Assembly (NCBI GenBank): GCA_964557845.1 | Contig: CAZLBV010000357.1 | Span: 1-7,757 of the forward strand | Length of the DNA stretch: 7,757 nucleotides | Origin: CAZLBV01 sp964557845 | Lineage (GTDB): Bacteria > Acidobacteriota > Aminicenantia > Aminicenantales > Aminicenantaceae | Reading direction: 5' to 3' | In this document: piece by piece, positions 6,991-7,757 of the stretch | Layout of the letters: each line of letters starts with the position of its first letter | Numbering within the stretch: the first letter of the stretch is position 1 | Translations under genes and position numbers: made by a program | Notes under the pieces: model-generated | Database searches by the model: none | Seen by the model: only the letters and a program-made list of their open reading frames with translations | What the model was told of the DNA's origin: nothing

Positions 6991-7181
6991 ACCTCTATCC
7001 GCATCTTCTCAAGGTCACCATACCACTTCAACTTTCCACGGAAATCCTTGATCTTTGCTTGACTGCTGAATTTAACCAGAAGTTTCAATCCTGCCTCGAT
7101 AGCATCTTTCTTGGTATTAAATCCTGAAATTTTCAAAGCTTTTTCCATAAGTTGATCGTCGATCATGACATTTGTCCTCAT
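6987..7181 (-). CDS. vapB: VapB-type antitoxin, apparently without a toxin partner
   Basis: The 64-residue protein resembles the VapB antitoxin family (PF09957). The N-terminal MRTNVMIDDQLMEKALKISG is typical of the DNA-binding ribbon-helix-helix part, and the C-terminal segment FRGKLKWYGDLEKMR (47-61) is the conserved toxin-binding tail. GGAGG on the minus strand (7187-7191), five bases before the ATG at 7179-7181, gives a strong ribosome site. VapB normally neutralises a PIN-domain VapC ribonuclease encoded directly downstream and represses its own operon. Here the downstream space is the yeiH gene: the two genes converge and their stop codons overlap at 6987-6990, so no vapC can follow, and no PIN-domain ORF is seen on either side. 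It may be a solitary antitoxin acting on a toxin encoded elsewhere, or a relic that kept an intact frame. Confidence 0.82.
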   Translation of the reverse strand: MRTNVMIDDQLMEKALKISGFNTKKDAIEAGLKLLVKFSSQAKIKDFRGKLKWYGDLEKMRIEV

Positions 7182-7229
7182 CCTGGCCTCCGTGTGTATA
7201 AATCGACTTCAGTTTGCCAATAATTCAGG

Positions 7230-7257
7230 TTAATTTTTTCAAAAAAAAATATATAAT
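7230..7257 (+). promoter_or_regulatory. Candidate promoter for the cyclase-family gene
   Basis: A perfect TATAAT lies at 7252-7257 in an AT-rich stretch after an A9 tract (7241-7249). The best -35 is weak: TTAATT at 7230-7235 with a 16-base spacer. Transcription would start near 7264, about 37 bases before the ATG at 7301. The weak -35 suggests an activator may be needed or that AT-rich DNA helps. The same region must also hold the minus-strand vapB promoter, for which I found no convincing match. Confidence 0.5.
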
Positions 7258-7260
7258 AAA

Positions 7261-7281
7261 TGTATTGTGATAGCAACTACA
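7261..7281. repeat. Imperfect inverted repeat at the expected transcription start; possible operator
   Basis: TGTA-TTG (7261-7267) and CAA-C-TACA (7274-7281) form an inverted repeat with seven pairs and one unpaired C, around a six-base centre TGATAG. It begins three bases after the TATAAT box and covers the predicted start of transcription, where a repressor would block initiation. The regulator is unknown; the divergent VapB protein is one candidate. Short palindromes occur by chance, so confidence is low. Confidence 0.35.
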
Positions 7282-7300
7282 TTAAGAAAGGGGCAAAGAC

Positions 7301-7757
7301 ATGAAAAATATTAGAAAAACAGAAACAGCAGCCATCTTGACAGGCATATTTATTTTTTGTTTTTTGATTTTTCCAACCTGTAAAGAGATCCAGGAGACCA
7401 CAGAGCCTGAAAAACAGATCCTGGATATGACCTATCCCTATGATGAAAATACCATTTACTGGCCGACCGCCAAACCATTCGAGCTGAAAAAACTCGACTG
7501 GGGGATCACCGAAAGGGGATACTGGTATGCATCTAATGAATACGGTGCAGCCGAACATGGAGGTACCCATGCGGACGCGCCCATCCATTTTGCCGAAGGA
7601 GGGCGGACCATTGACCAGGTTCCTCTGGAAGAATGGATCGGCCCGGCGGTTAGAATAGATGTGACTGAAAAATGCAGCGAAAACCGCGATTATCTGCTGA
7701 GCAAAGAGGATATCGTTGAATGGGAAATATTGTACGGTCCCATACCTGACAGAGCCT
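7301..7757 (+). CDS. Exported cyclase-family (kynurenine formamidase-like) metal hydrolase, 5' part
   Basis: The gene runs off the window after 152 codons. The start is set by AAGAAAGGGG (7284-7293), seven bases before ATG. A basic N-terminus and a hydrophobic run (about 11-26) ending at Cys27 form a signal peptide; IFPTC is a poor lipobox because Phe sits at -3, so lipoprotein processing is possible but not clear. The mature part matches the cyclase family (PF04199): DMTYPYDENTIYWPT (42-56) and the metal motif HGGTHADAPIHF (86-97), with H86, H90, D92 and H96 as likely ligands. Members hydrolyse N-formylkynurenine, isatin or related amides and cyclic compounds. An exported location argues against the cytoplasmic tryptophan pathway and for an extracellular or periplasmic amide substrate. 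No kynureninase or dioxygenase gene is in view. It is transcribed away from vapB. Confidence 0.88.
   Translation, partial: MKNIRKTETAAILTGIFIFCFLIFPTCKEIQETTEPEKQILDMTYPYDENTIYWPTAKPFELKKLDWGITERGYWYASNEYGAAEHGGTHADAPIHFAEGGRTIDQVPLEEWIGPAVRIDVTEKCSENRDYLLSKEDIVEWEILYGPIPDRA

Noticed and set aside
7277..7588. 103-codon minus-strand frame opposite the cyclase gene
   Set aside because: It covers the leader and metal motif region of a well-supported plus-strand gene and shows no domain of its own.
1..7757. CRISPR array, tRNA or rRNA gene, transposase, prophage or att site
   Set aside because: No direct repeat array, cloverleaf-like segment, transposase motif or flanking duplication was found on either strand by reading.

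Overview
The window reads as ordinary bacterial chromosome from a Gram-negative-type organism of medium GC (just under half G+C by eye). Shine-Dalgarno sites are good and candidate sigma70-type promoters can be found. The gene content is a many-Asp-box secreted beta-propeller opening with a GPTNISGR-type motif, M24 peptidase, secreted cyclase-family hydrolase and bacterial phosphosulfolactate synthase. This is reminiscent of Acidobacteriota/Candidatus Aminicenantes-like genomes, but that placement is inference from protein flavour, not a database result.

Layout: (1) The 3' end of an M24 metallopeptidase gene (1-354). (2) A 457-base gap with no confident gene, ending in a candidate extended -10 promoter. 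(3) An AlkD-type DNA glycosylase gene (812-1531). (4) A 102-base, nearly perfect 33-bp-arm inverted repeat starting one base after the alkD stop and ending in T tracts. (5) A candidate promoter and a large exported BNR/Asp-box (sortilin/VPS10-like) beta-propeller gene (1750-4146). (6) A tight same-strand cluster: HprK/PEPCK-type P-loop protein (4233-5180), ComA phosphosulfolactate synthase (5205-5999) and a YeiH/UPF0324 membrane transporter (6001-6990). (7) A minus-strand VapB antitoxin gene (6987-7181) whose stop codon overlaps that of yeiH and which has no adjacent toxin. (8) An AT-rich divergent intergenic region with a consensus -10 box and an imperfect palindrome. (9) The 5' part of an exported cyclase-family (kynurenine-formamidase-like) hydrolase gene, cut by the window end.

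The most interesting unit is the three-gene cluster. ComA joins sulfite to phosphoenolpyruvate to make phosphosulfolactate. The YeiH family has been linked to sulfur-oxyanion export in sulfonate-degrading bacteria. The leading gene encodes a P-loop protein of the HprK/PEP-carboxykinase type without the usual Asp-Asp pair after the Walker A helix. No ComB phosphatase, ComC dehydrogenase or other coenzyme M gene is present. I propose a compact sulfite/sulfonate module: either sulfite fixation plus export, or kinase-primed sulfolactate breakdown with sulfite export. The enzyme families are well supported; the joint role is inference.
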